A stretch of DNA of 64,000 nt from CBDFHV01 sp965247705 (GTDB lineage Bacteria > Pseudomonadota > Alphaproteobacteria > Rhodospirillales > CAMCUA01), in NCBI GenBank assembly GCA_965247705.1, contig CBDFHV010000006.1, positions 57,416 through 121,415 on the forward strand. Direction: 5' to 3'. Position 1 is the first letter of the stretch, and every line of letters begins with the position of its first letter. Below, piece by piece: positions 16,089 through 24,538 of this stretch. A program made the translations under genes and the position numbers. Under the pieces are notes generated by a model. The model was not told the DNA's origin, made no database searches, and saw only the letters and a list, made by a program, of their open reading frames with translations.

Positions 16089-17489
16089 GTGGCCGAATCC
16101 AATTTCGATCTGATCGTCGTCGGAGCGGGTCCCGGCGGCTACGTGACCGCCATCCGCGCCGCCCAGTTGGGAATGAAGCCGGTGGCGGTCGAGCGGGAGC
16201 ACCTGGGTGGCATCTGCCTCAACTGGGGCTGCATTCCGACCAAGGCCCTCCTTCGCACCTCGGAGCTGTTCCACGTCCTCAAGCACGCCGACGAGTACGG
16301 CCTCTCGGCCACGGGCGTCGCCTTCGATGCGGAAAAGGTGGTGAAACGGTCCCGCGCAGTGGCCGGGCGCCTGTCCGGGGGCGTCGGCCATTTGTTGAAA
16401 AAGAACAAGGTCACCGTCATCGACGGGCACGGCAGCCTGGCCGGCAAGGGCAAGGTGCACGTCTCCAAGGACGGCAAGGCGGTGGCCGACCTCACGGCCA
16501 AGCACATCGTCCTCGCCACCGGCGCCCGGGCGCGCAGCCTGCCGGGTCTGGAGCCCGACGGCGAGCTTGTGTGGACTTACAAGGAAGCCATGGTGCCCAA
16601 GGCCATCCCCAAATCCCTATTGGTGGTGGGCTCGGGGGCCATCGGCATCGAGTTTGCCAGCTTCTACGCCGACATGGGCGCCGAGGTGACGGTGGTGGAA
16701 GTCCTGCCCCGCGTCCTGCCGGTGGAGGACGAGGAAATCTCCGCGTTCGCAGAGAAAACCTTCAAGAAGCAGGGGATGACCATCCACACTGGCGCGATCG
16801 TGAAAAACCTCAATAAAGCGAACGGCAAGGTTACCGCCACCATCGAGAAAGATGGGAAAAGCGCCGACCTCACCGTTGAGCGGGTGATCCTCGCCGTCGG
16901 CATCGTCGGCAACACCGAGGACATTGGTCTCGAAGGCACCAAGGTCAAAGTGGACAGAACCCACGTGGTGGCCGACCAATGGTCGCGGACGGGAGAGCCC
17001 GGGGTCTACGCCATCGGCGATCTGACGGGCCCGCCCTGGCTCGCCCACAAGGCCAGCCACGAAGGCGTCATCTGCATCGAAAAGATCGCCGGGTCCAAGG
17101 ACGTGCATCCCTTGAACACCTCCAACATCCCCGGCTGCACCTATTGCCGGCCCCAGGTGGCCAGTGTCGGGCTGACCGAGGCCGCGGCGGTGGAGAAGGG
17201 CCACGAAGTACGGGTAGGGCGCTTTCCCTTCATGGGCAACGGCAAGGCGATAGCCCTTGGCGAGCCCGAGGGCCTGATCAAGACCGTGTTCGACGCCAAG
17301 ACGGGAGAGCTGCTGGGGGCCCACATGATCGGCGCCGAAGTGACCGAGCTCATCCAGGGCTACGGCATCGCCCGTACCCTGGAAACCACGGAGGCCGAAC
17401 TGATGCACACGGTGTTCCCCCACCCGACCCTGTCGGAGATGATGCACGAGTCCGTCCTTGACGCCTACGGCCGGGCGATCCATTTCTGA
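16089..17489 (+). CDS. lpdA: Dihydrolipoyl dehydrogenase (E3)
   Basis: A 466-residue flavoprotein that reoxidises dihydrolipoamide with NAD+. The FAD-binding motif is DLIVVGAGPGGYVTAI, the redox-active disulfide is in GGICLNWGCIPTKALL, NAD binding is LLVVGSGAIGIEFASF, and the FAD/C-terminal signature is GVYAIGDLTGPPWLAHKA. The catalytic His-Glu dyad lies in TVFPHPTLSEMMHES. The GTG start follows GGGAGGGTCGC. Its location in the pdh operon marks it as the E3 for this complex, though such E3 enzymes often also serve 2-oxoglutarate dehydrogenase. Confidence 0.96.
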   Translation: MAESNFDLIVVGAGPGGYVTAIRAAQLGMKPVAVEREHLGGICLNWGCIPTKALLRTSELFHVLKHADEYGLSATGVAFDAEKVVKRSRAVAGRLSGGVGHLLKKNKVTVIDGHGSLAGKGKVHVSKDGKAVADLTAKHIVLATGARARSLPGLEPDGELVWTYKEAMVPKAIPKSLLVVGSGAIGIEFASFYADMGAEVTVVEVLPRVLPVEDEEISAFAEKTFKKQGMTIHTGAIVKNLNKANGKVTATIEKDGKSADLTVERVILAVGIVGNTEDIGLEGTKVKVDRTHVVADQWSRTGEPGVYAIGDLTGPPWLAHKASHEGVICIEKIAGSKDVHPLNTSNIPGCTYCRPQVASVGLTEAAAVEKGHEVRVGRFPFMGNGKAIALGEPEGLIKTVFDAKTGELLGAHMIGAEVTELIQGYGIARTLETTEAELMHTVFPHPTLSEMMHESVLDAYGRAIHF

Positions 17490-17493
17490 GTTC

Positions 17494-18435
17494 ATGTCCG
17501 ACCTCCAGACCCTGCGCCACCCCGAAAAGGCCAAGCGGCCGGAAAATCCGCCGCTGCGCAAGCCGCCATGGATCAGGGTCAAGGCGCCCACCTCGAAGAT
17601 CTATGGCGAGACCCGGCGGCTGATGCGCGCCCAGAAGCTGAACACGGTCTGCGAGGAAGCGGCCTGCCCCAACATCGGCGAATGCTGGTCGCGGCGCCAC
17701 GTGACGGTGATGATCCTGGGCGACATCTGCACCCGGGCCTGCGCCTTCTGCAACGTGCGCACCGGCAAGCCGGGCGCAATCGATGCGGACGAACCCCGTC
17801 ACGTGGCCGAGAGCGTCGCCCGCCTGGGCCTCAAGCACCTGGTGATCACGTCGGTCGACCGGGACGACCTGGACGACGGCGGCGCCAGTCAGTTCGTGCG
17901 CTGTATCGAGGCGGTTCGGGATATCTCTCCCGCGACCACAATCGAGGTCCTGACGCCCGACTTCCGGGGCAAGCCGGGGGCGCTGGAGACGGTGGTCGAT
18001 GCCGCGCCCGACGTCCATAATCACAACCTGGAGACCGTCCCCCGGCTTTATCCCACCATCCGGCCAGGCGCCCGCTACTTCCATTCCCTGCGCCTGCTGG
18101 ACGACGTCAAGCGTCGCGATCCGACCCGTTTCACCAAATCGGGGATCATGGTCGGCCTGGGCGAAAGCCGGGGCGAAGTGCTGCAGGTCATGGACGACCT
18201 GCGGTCGGCGGACGTGGACTTCCTCACCATCGGCCAGTATCTGGCGCCGACGCCCCGTCACGCGCCCATCGACCGCTTCGTCACCCCCGAGGAATTCGAC
18301 GAATACAAGCGGATCGCCCTGGCCAAGGGCTTCCTGCTGGTCTCCGCCTCGCCCTTGACCCGGTCCTCCTACCACGCCGATTCCGATTTCGCCCGCCTTC
18401 GCGAAGCCCGCCAGGCCCGCTTGGCCGGCCAGTAG
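17494..18435 (+). CDS. lipA: Lipoyl synthase (radical SAM)
   Basis: A 313-residue enzyme that inserts two sulfurs into octanoyl groups on the lipoyl domains encoded just upstream. The auxiliary cluster cysteines lie in NTVCEEAACPNIGECWSRRH and the radical-SAM cluster in DICTRACAFCNVRTG (CxxxCxxC). The conserved C-terminal serine region appears in SPLTRSSYHADSDF. The start is the Met of MSDLQTLRHPEKAK, 4 nt after the lpdA stop; a longer frame overlapping lpdA is possible but not needed. Gene order ties lipoate synthesis to its main acceptors. Confidence 0.96.
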   Translation: MSDLQTLRHPEKAKRPENPPLRKPPWIRVKAPTSKIYGETRRLMRAQKLNTVCEEAACPNIGECWSRRHVTVMILGDICTRACAFCNVRTGKPGAIDADEPRHVAESVARLGLKHLVITSVDRDDLDDGGASQFVRCIEAVRDISPATTIEVLTPDFRGKPGALETVVDAAPDVHNHNLETVPRLYPTIRPGARYFHSLRLLDDVKRRDPTRFTKSGIMVGLGESRGEVLQVMDDLRSADVDFLTIGQYLAPTPRHAPIDRFVTPEEFDEYKRIALAKGFLLVSASPLTRSSYHADSDFARLREARQARLAGQ

Positions 18436-18444
18436 TCAGGGCCC

Positions 18445-18876
18445 ATGCCCACCCACGCCGAAGAGCGGGTGATACCCCACGCGCCCGAACTGATGTTCGA
18501 TCTCGTCGCCGATGTGGAGCGGTATCCTGAGTTCCTGCCCTGGTGTGTCGGCACCCGTATCAAAGAGCGACACGGCGACCAAATCGTCGCCGACATGGCG
18601 GTCGGCTACAAGGTATTCCGGGAGAAATTCACCTCCCGCGTCCACTTGAATCGGCCCTCGCGCATCGATGTGGAGTACTTCGATGGCCCGTTCAAGTATC
18701 TGAATAACCATTGGATTTTCGAACCCCACGGCAATGGCCAGTGCCGCATCGACTTTTTCGTCGATTTCGAGTTTCGCTCCCGTCTGATGCAGAAAATGAT
18801 CGTCGTCGTGTTCAACGAAGCGGTGCGCCGCATGGTCTCGTCCTTCGAGACGAGGGCCCAGCAGCTTTACGGTTGA
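18445..18876 (+). CDS. Coenzyme Q-binding START-domain protein (COQ10/RatA family)
   Basis: A 143-residue single START/Bet v1-like domain: MPTHAEERVIPHAPELMFDLVADVERYPEFLPWCVGTRI is a near-consensus family N-terminus (only part of it is diagnostic). The middle holds VGYKVFREKFTSRV and the end MQKMIVVVFNEAVRRMVSSFE. Members bind ubiquinone and support respiration; the RatA toxin name given to some bacterial homologues has been questioned. It lies 9 nt after lipA, and its 3' end overlaps the convergent cinA gene by 10 nt. Confidence 0.9.
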   Translation: MPTHAEERVIPHAPELMFDLVADVERYPEFLPWCVGTRIKERHGDQIVADMAVGYKVFREKFTSRVHLNRPSRIDVEYFDGPFKYLNNHWIFEPHGNGQCRIDFFVDFEFRSRLMQKMIVVVFNEAVRRMVSSFETRAQQLYG

Positions 18877-19373
18877 GAGTCGGCAAGGCGCATCAGAAGT
18901 GTGAAGGCGGCGGCAACGGAGGCCTCGCGAACCGCCGAACGGTCCCCGGGGAACACGTGGCTTTCGTGGAGGACCGTGCCGTCGCTGCGCGCGGCCGCCA
19001 GATGCACCAGCCCCACCGGCTTGTCCACGGTGGCGCCGCCGGGTCCGGCGACGCCGGTGATGGAGACCGACAGGTTGGCCCGCGCCTTCTCCAAGGCGCC
19101 GATTGCCATGGCGCGGGCGATGGGTTCGCTGACCGCGCCATGATCCTGGATATGCCGGTCCGGTATGCCCAGCAATTCGGTCTTGGCTTCGTTGGAATAG
19201 GTGACAAAGCCCCGTTCCACCACGTCCGAGGACCCCGCTACCGCCGTCAGGCAGGCGGCCACCAGGCCGCCGGTACAGGATTCGGCGGTAACCACCCGAT
19301 GCCCCCCGGTTCGGCATCGATCCAGCACCGCGGCCGCCATGCCGATCAGATCCAAGTTCAGCGGTGTCGTCAT
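18867..19373 (-). CDS. CinA-family nicotinamide-nucleotide amidohydrolase (PncC type)
   Basis: A 168-residue protein made only of the C-terminal CinA domain. Family sites are VVTAESCTGGLVAACLT (catalytic Ser region), ERGFVTYSNEAKTELLG and SITGVAGPGGATVDKPVG. It deamidates nicotinamide mononucleotide in pyridine nucleotide salvage. The start codon lies 5 nt from the inserted IS1380, and the sequence now directly upstream (IS terminal bases) has no Shine-Dalgarno site. The gene has therefore lost its natural coupling to pgpA and may be poorly translated, although its reading frame is complete. Confidence 0.92.
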   Translation of the reverse strand: MTTPLNLDLIGMAAAVLDRCRTGGHRVVTAESCTGGLVAACLTAVAGSSDVVERGFVTYSNEAKTELLGIPDRHIQDHGAVSEPIARAMAIGALEKARANLSVSITGVAGPGGATVDKPVGLVHLAAARSDGTVLHESHVFPGDRSAVREASVAAAFTLLMRLADSQP

Positions 19374-19378
19374 GCTAG

Positions 19379-20977
19379 CCCGAATTATTCACGGCGCTGA
19401 TTGAAAATGCTGGTGAGCGTAGATTAACCTGTTGAAATGCCGTATGATTTTGGTGTCAAGACAAGATCACATGGCAACAGAACAACCCACGGCTCACCAT
19501 GAACGAGATTACCCCCTATCTCCCTGGTTTGTCGCCCGTTGGAGGCAAGCCGCTTTGCGCCCGCTTCGACGGCGGACGGCTGTCGTCGGACGGCGGGGTG
19601 TTGTTGTTGGGCGAGATCGACAGGCGGCTCGGCATCGCCGACGTGCTCGCTTCCTGCGTCACCGACGTGCGCGACCCGGCGAGCACGACCCACGCTTACG
19701 TAGACATGATCCGGGCGCGCCTGTTCGCTATTGCCTGCGGGTATGAGGATTGCGACGACCTCGACGTTCTGCGTTTCGATCCGGCGTTCAAGCTGGCCTG
19801 TGGCCGTTTGTCCGAGAGCGGCGACGACCTGATGAGCCAACCGACCCTGTCGCGCCTCGAGAACGCGCCGTCATGGCGCGCGCTCGGGCGCATGGGGCTG
19901 TCGATGATCGATCTGTTTTGCGCCAGCTTCAAGCGCGTTCCGGCGCGCATCGTTCTCGATATCGACGACACCGACGACGCCGTTCACGGCGGCCAGCAGC
20001 TGGCGCTGTTCAACGCCCATTACGACGACTATTGCTTCCAACCCATCCATATCTTCGAGGCGGCCACCGGCAAGCCGGTGATGTCACTGCTGCGTCCCGG
20101 CAAGCGGCCCTCCGGCGACGAGGCGGCGCGGATCCTGAGACACGTCATCGGCCGCATCCGCCGCAACTGGCCACGGGTCGAGATCACCGTGCGGGGCGAT
20201 GGCCACTACGCCACGCCGGAGGCCATGGAATTCCTCGAACGTCAGGGCTGCGGCTACATCTTCGGGCTTTCCGGCAACGCCCGGCTGAACAGGATCGGCC
20301 AGCCGTGGTGCGAGGACGCCGCCGTGCGCCGGGCGGGGCAGGGAAAGGATAAGGTGCGCCGCTTCTTCCACACCGGCTACCAGGCCAAAAGCTGGTCACG
20401 GCAACGCTCGGTCATCGCCCGCGTGGAAGCTACCGCCAAGGGCTGTGACGTCCGCTTCGTCGTCACCAACCTGAGCGGCCGCGCCAAGGCGCTCTACGAG
20501 AAGGTCTACTGCGCCCGCGGGCGGATGGAAAACATGATCAAGGACCACAAGCTCTACACCAAGTCCGACCGCACGTCGTGCCACCGTTGGGAGGCCAACC
20601 AGTTCCGCCTCTTCCTGCATACCGGCGCCTACTGGCTGCTGCATCAGCTTCGCCAAGCGGCGCCTCGGAAATCGCTGTGGCGAACGGCCACCTTCGAAAC
20701 CCTGCGCCGGGCGTTTCTCAAAATCGCCGTCCGCGTCGAGGAGCTCAAGTCGCGCCTCAGGATCGCCCTGCCTTCGGCCTATCCCTATCAGCCGGCCATG
20801 ATCGCCATCGCCGGGCGCATCACCGCCCAAGGGCCCTGAACCAAGCGGCAGGTGCCGCCGGACGAGCCCCGAACAACAACCTCCAACCTCTCCGACAATC
20901 CGTCTCAAAAATCGCCGTCAACCCGGTCGCTACCGCTCGTCCCGCTGAAATCCGATGGCCGTCATGAATAATTGGGG
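19379..20977 (+). mobile_element. IS1380-family insertion sequence, 1599 bp, with CTAG target duplication
   Basis: The ends are inverted: the left end reads CCCGAATTATTCA and the right end, reverse-complemented, CCCCAATTATTCA (12 of 13 match). The element is bracketed by CTAG at 19375-19378 and 20978-20981, which fits the 4-bp target duplication known for the family, although CTAG is itself palindromic. It carries one intact transposase gene, about 120 nt of left leader and 138 nt after the stop. It was inserted at the edge of a MITE-like element between pgpA and cinA. Confidence 0.9.
19499..20839 (+). CDS. IS1380-family transposase (DDE)
   Basis: A 446-residue protein with the IS1380 N-terminal signature RFDGGRLSSDGGVLLLGEID. 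The catalytic triad is in LDIDDTDDAVHGG (first Asp), EITVRGDGHYATPEAM (second Asp) and VYCARGRMENMIKDHK (Glu). The C-terminal KSRLRIALPSAYPYQ segment is typical. The frame is complete, so the element is potentially active. The chosen ATG is the one that begins the conserved domain. Confidence 0.95.
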   Translation: MNEITPYLPGLSPVGGKPLCARFDGGRLSSDGGVLLLGEIDRRLGIADVLASCVTDVRDPASTTHAYVDMIRARLFAIACGYEDCDDLDVLRFDPAFKLACGRLSESGDDLMSQPTLSRLENAPSWRALGRMGLSMIDLFCASFKRVPARIVLDIDDTDDAVHGGQQLALFNAHYDDYCFQPIHIFEAATGKPVMSLLRPGKRPSGDEAARILRHVIGRIRRNWPRVEITVRGDGHYATPEAMEFLERQGCGYIFGLSGNARLNRIGQPWCEDAAVRRAGQGKDKVRRFFHTGYQAKSWSRQRSVIARVEATAKGCDVRFVVTNLSGRAKALYEKVYCARGRMENMIKDHKLYTKSDRTSCHRWEANQFRLFLHTGAYWLLHQLRQAAPRKSLWRTATFETLRRAFLKIAVRVEELKSRLRIALPSAYPYQPAMIAIAGRITAQGP

Positions 20978-21076
20978 CTAGTGTTGCGATTCTAACATTT
21001 GGTTCCTGAGCCCGGGGGTGAAGGTCGCAGTTTGCGTAGATTTAATGGGAACGAAATGTCTCGATCGGAACACTAG
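20978..21076. mobile_element. 99-bp MITE-like element with 29-bp terminal inverted repeats
   Basis: The arms are 20978-21006 and 21048-21076. Aligned as inverted repeats, both begin CTAGTGTT, then CGAT, and end ACATTT-x-GTTCC; about 23 of 29 positions agree. The 41-bp centre has no coding capacity. The ends can be read as a TA or a CTAG target duplication, the former being typical of IS630/mariner-derived MITEs. No transposase is inside. The pgpA stop codon lies in the right arm. Confidence 0.7.
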
Positions 21077-21576
21077 TGGACTAAGTCAGACAGTTCCAAC
21101 CACGAGAACGCGAGGCCGGCCAGGGCGACGTAGCCACCCGCGAGCATGTCATCCAGCATGACACCCAGGCCCCCGGGCACCGACCGATTGGCCCATGAGA
21201 CCGGCCAGGGCTTCAGGATATCGGCAAGCCGAAACAATGCAAAACCGGCAACGAACGCGATCGGGTCCAGGGGCAGGGGAACCAGGGCCAGCCACTGGCC
21301 CGCCACCTCGTCGATGACGATGAAGCCGGGGTCCTTGGCGCCGGTTCGCCGTACGGTGGTCGCGCTCGCCCACCAGCCGACAATGAAGACAACGGCGGTC
21401 GACGCGAGCAGGCCCCAGGGGCCGCTCGCCGCGAGAAGAAGCCAAGCCGGGGGAAGGGCGACGAGGGAACCCCAGGTCCCCGGGGCGCGTGGCAGGTAGC
21501 CCACGCCCAGGACCGTGGCGATCCAATGCGCCGGACCGTGGCGGGCCTTCGGCGTCCCTGAAGCTTGATCGGTCAT
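21073..21576 (-). CDS. pgpA: Phosphatidylglycerophosphatase A
   Basis: A 167-residue integral membrane enzyme that dephosphorylates phosphatidylglycerophosphate to phosphatidylglycerol. It shows HWIATVLGVGYLPRAPGTWGSL near the N-terminus (the PAPGTxGSL-type motif), several hydrophobic helices, KDPGFIVIDEVAGQWLAL (conserved Asp/Glu) and the DILKPWPVSW segment. The stop codon coincides with the end of the MITE-like element; the last residues (DLVH) appear native. Removing the two insertions would put this stop 1 nt before the cinA ATG. Confidence 0.95.
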   Translation of the reverse strand: MTDQASGTPKARHGPAHWIATVLGVGYLPRAPGTWGSLVALPPAWLLLAASGPWGLLASTAVVFIVGWWASATTVRRTGAKDPGFIVIDEVAGQWLALVPLPLDPIAFVAGFALFRLADILKPWPVSWANRSVPGGLGVMLDDMLAGGYVALAGLAFSWLELSDLVH

Positions 21577-21780
21577 GGGTTCCCATCGCCGCGATCGTCT
21601 CGAATGGGTAAGTCTCGTCGACTCCGTGCTTGCGTGGCAACGGCTGAAACGATACCGTTTTGGCCATCTCCGGGCATTCGTTCAAGGGGGGCGTGTCGAC
21701 GCGCGAGCGACTCGGAGGGCGGTCGAGCCTGACTAAGGCTGCGGCGGGGTTTACGGGCACATGTCCAACAGGGGGGCGAC

Positions 21781-24015
21781 ATGACGGATCGGGAGACGGG
21801 CGGCGAGGAGCGTTCCGGGATTGTGGGACTCGTCCAGCGGGTCTTCGCCGATCGTCAGATCCTGATTCGGACCCGTGACCGGGTCTTCTACCTTCCCGTC
21901 TCGCGCGCTCTGCAGATCGGCCTGTGCGTGGCCCTCATCGCCGCTACCGGTTGGACGGGCTTCGCTTCCGTACGCCTCTATCACAACGACGACGTGGTGA
22001 GCGACCTCCAGCAGCGCATGGCGGACGATCATCTGGCCTATCGGAGTCTGCTTGCCGAGGTGGCGGACTTTCAACGCAAGTTCAACCACATCGCCGACGA
22101 ACTGGATCAGAATCACGACCTGATGCTCAGTCTGGTCGATCAGAACGCCTCTCTGCAGCAAAGCGTTCTGGCCTTGCGTGGACAGTTGCAGACGTCCGAG
22201 AAGGAACTGGACCAGGAAGCCGCCGTGCGTCAGACCGTCGAGGCTGACCTGGTCCGTATCGAATCGGACCTGCGGGAACTGACGGAGCGGAACGGCCGGC
22301 TTCAGCGCCGACTGGCGCGGGTCCAGGATGACGTGCGCACGGTTATGGCCGAGCGGGATCGTGCCCAGGCCCGGGGCAGCCAATTGGCCCAAAACGTCGA
22401 AGACCTTGAGCAGACGATCGACGGATTACAGATTTCCCGGCGGGACGCGGTTCAGCGTCTGGCCGATCAGACACTGTCTTACATGGAATCCATCGAGTCG
22501 GTGGACAAGGACCTGAGAGAAGCGATCCAGGCCCGCAATGACGCCGAACTGGAAAGCACCCGCAACGCCCAGAGCATCGAGGTGCTGGAGGGTCAAGTGG
22601 CTCGCCTGCAGGGACTGATCGTGGATACGGAGGAACAGCTCAAGACCCGCACCGTCGCCTACAAGGAGGACATCGAGTCGGCCCGAGGGGATCTTCGCGT
22701 GGCCCATGGGGAGCGGAACGAGGCAACGGTGGCGGCCTCGCGGCTCGAAGGCAAGGTCCGGGAGTTGGATGAACAGCTCAACGACTTGAAGAGCTCCCGC
22801 AAACTGGCCGAGCGCGCGCTCACCGATCAGACCGTGGCCTACGAGGTGGACATCCATGGCCTTCGCGCCGGTCTGACCAGCGCGATGGTGGAGCGGGACT
22901 TGGCGCTCTCGACCTCGAATCAGCTCACGGATCGGGTCAAGTCCATGGAAGCCCGTCTCGACGACCTTCATGGGAACAAGCTGACGGCGGAGCTTCGCTT
23001 GTCCGAACGGACGGCGGCCTACAAGAGTGAGCTTCAGAACGCGCGACGGGACCTCCGGGCGACCCTCGAGGAACGTAACCGTGCCATGGTGGAAAGCAGC
23101 CACCGCGATCGCCGCATCGTGGAACTGGACAAGCGGCTGGCGGAACTGAGGACCAGCAAGGAGCTGGACAACAAGCAGTTCCGCGACCAGACCGTGGCCT
23201 ATCAGGAGGATATCGAGACCCTGAAGTCCCGCCTTGTGAAGACCGAGGGCGAAAGGGACGTGGCCATCGGGACGCGGGACTCCCTGGGAAGCCAGGTCAA
23301 GACCCTGGAGACCCGGCTGGCCGGTGTGCAGGAGGCACAGGAAGACGCCGTCCACCGTCTCACCGAGCGGGCCGTGGCCTCCATCGACGATCTGCAGCGG
23401 GTGGTCAAACTGACCGGACTGGAGTTGACGCCTCTCCTGGCCTTGGAAGATGCGCGCTACGGCAGTCAGGGTGGGCCCTTCGTCAGTGTGAAGCCCGACG
23501 GAATGCCGGCCGATCGCCTTCTTGCCAGCTTGACGGTCCTCGACCAGCACCTGGAGCACTGGGACGCCCTGCAGTCCGTCATCCGGCGCCTGCCCATGAC
23601 GCCGCCGTTGGAGAACTTCCAGACCACCAGCCGCTACGGTAAGCGCCGCGATCCGATCAATCGGCGCTGGGCCATGCATTACGGCCTCGATTTGGGGGCG
23701 GTCTTCAAGTCCCCGGTGCATGCGACCGCGGGTGGCATCGTGACCCATGCCAGCTGGAAAGGACGCTACGGACGGATGGTGGAAATCGATCACGGCGCCG
23801 GTCTCAAGACCCGCTATGGTCACCTTCATAGAATTTCCGTGAAGAAGGGCGACCGGGTGTCGTATCATGAGAAGGTTGGCCTCCTGGGCAGCTCGGGCCG
23901 CAGTACCGGCGCGCATCTCCACTACGAGGTGGTGTTCCAGGACAAGTCCATGGATCCCATGAAGTTTATCAAGGCGGGCCGTTATGTTCTCCAAGACAAC
24001 CAAAGCAGTCGATAG
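21781..24015 (+). CDS. M23-family peptidase with long repeat-built coiled coil
   Basis: A 744-residue cell-wall endopeptidase anchored in the inner membrane. Layout: basic N-terminus, one membrane helix (about 42-62, ALQIGLCVALIAATGWTG), a coiled coil of about 470 residues, then a C-terminal M23 LytM domain (about 605-725). The zinc and catalytic residues are intact: MHYGLDLGA, YGHLHRIS and GAHLHYEV. The coiled coil repeats with a period of about 60 residues, each unit carrying a (D/E)(Q/R)T-x-AY-x-x-(D/E)I-like core followed by an R-x-DLR segment. The 3' end overlaps the bactofilin gene by 32 nt. Paired M23 peptidase and bactofilin genes are known to act together in localised wall growth and shape. 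Confidence 0.93.
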   Translation: MTDRETGGEERSGIVGLVQRVFADRQILIRTRDRVFYLPVSRALQIGLCVALIAATGWTGFASVRLYHNDDVVSDLQQRMADDHLAYRSLLAEVADFQRKFNHIADELDQNHDLMLSLVDQNASLQQSVLALRGQLQTSEKELDQEAAVRQTVEADLVRIESDLRELTERNGRLQRRLARVQDDVRTVMAERDRAQARGSQLAQNVEDLEQTIDGLQISRRDAVQRLADQTLSYMESIESVDKDLREAIQARNDAELESTRNAQSIEVLEGQVARLQGLIVDTEEQLKTRTVAYKEDIESARGDLRVAHGERNEATVAASRLEGKVRELDEQLNDLKSSRKLAERALTDQTVAYEVDIHGLRAGLTSAMVERDLALSTSNQLTDRVKSMEARLDDLHGNKLTAELRLSERTAAYKSELQNARRDLRATLEERNRAMVESSHRDRRIVELDKRLAELRTSKELDNKQFRDQTVAYQEDIETLKSRLVKTEGERDVAIGTRDSLGSQVKTLETRLAGVQEAQEDAVHRLTERAVASIDDLQRVVKLTGLELTPLLALEDARYGSQGGPFVSVKPDGMPADRLLASLTVLDQHLEHWDALQSVIRRLPMTPPLENFQTTSRYGKRRDPINRRWAMHYGLDLGAVFKSPVHATAGGIVTHASWKGRYGRMVEIDHGAGLKTRYGHLHRISVKKGDRVSYHEKVGLLGSSGRSTGAHLHYEVVFQDKSMDPMKFIKAGRYVLQDNQSSR

Positions 24016-24502
24016 CAAGCAGACCACCGGATCGGGCTCCCGCTCGTCCGCGCCTTCCATTATCAGCGCCGACCTCAAGGTCGTCGGCGACCTTCACAGC
24101 GACGGCGAGATCCACATCGAGGGGTCCGTCGAAGGCGACATTCGAACGTCCAACCTGCTGGTTGGCGAACATGCCAGCGTCTCGGGCGAGGTGGTCGCGG
24201 AAGTCGTGCGGGTTCACGGCGCGGTCACCGGGCGGATCAAGTCCAAGTCCGTTCACCTGTCGAAGACGGCGCGCATGAGCGGTGACATCCTGCACGAGGA
24301 GTTGGCGATCGAAAAAGGGGCCTTCATGGAGGGCCACTGCAAACGCCTGGATACGTCCAACAAGGGCAGCGAGGCGCCAAAGACACTCGTCCCCAAGGAC
24401 GAAGGCAGGTCCAGGTCCGGCCCGCCCGCGAATGTGCCCGCCGCCGGGTCATCCGCTTCGAACGGCAAGGGCGCGACGGAAAAGGTCGCCGCGGCGGAAT
24501 AG
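23984..24502 (+). CDS. Bactofilin cytoskeletal protein
   Basis: A 172-residue polymer-forming protein. The central beta-helix domain (about residues 24-125) shows the typical repeats SADLKVVGDLHSDGEIHIEGSVEG, VSGEVVAEVVRVHGAVTGR and ARMSGDILHEELAIEKGAFMEGHC; it is flanked by Ser/Lys-rich N-terminal and Ala/Gly/Pro-rich C-terminal tails. Bactofilins form nucleotide-free filaments on the membrane that recruit wall enzymes. The 32-nt overlap with the M23 peptidase gene implies translational coupling and a shared function. Confidence 0.93.
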   Translation: MFSKTTKAVDSKQTTGSGSRSSAPSIISADLKVVGDLHSDGEIHIEGSVEGDIRTSNLLVGEHASVSGEVVAEVVRVHGAVTGRIKSKSVHLSKTARMSGDILHEELAIEKGAFMEGHCKRLDTSNKGSEAPKTLVPKDEGRSRSGPPANVPAAGSSASNGKGATEKVAAAE

Positions 24503-24538
24503 TTCAGGCTTTCTTTCCCTCGGTGAATCGGGGGAACG

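Noticed and set aside
22426..24078. Minus-strand open frame opposite the M23 peptidase gene
   Set aside because: The repetitive coding strand produces a long antisense frame with His/Leu/Gly bias and no recognisable domain.
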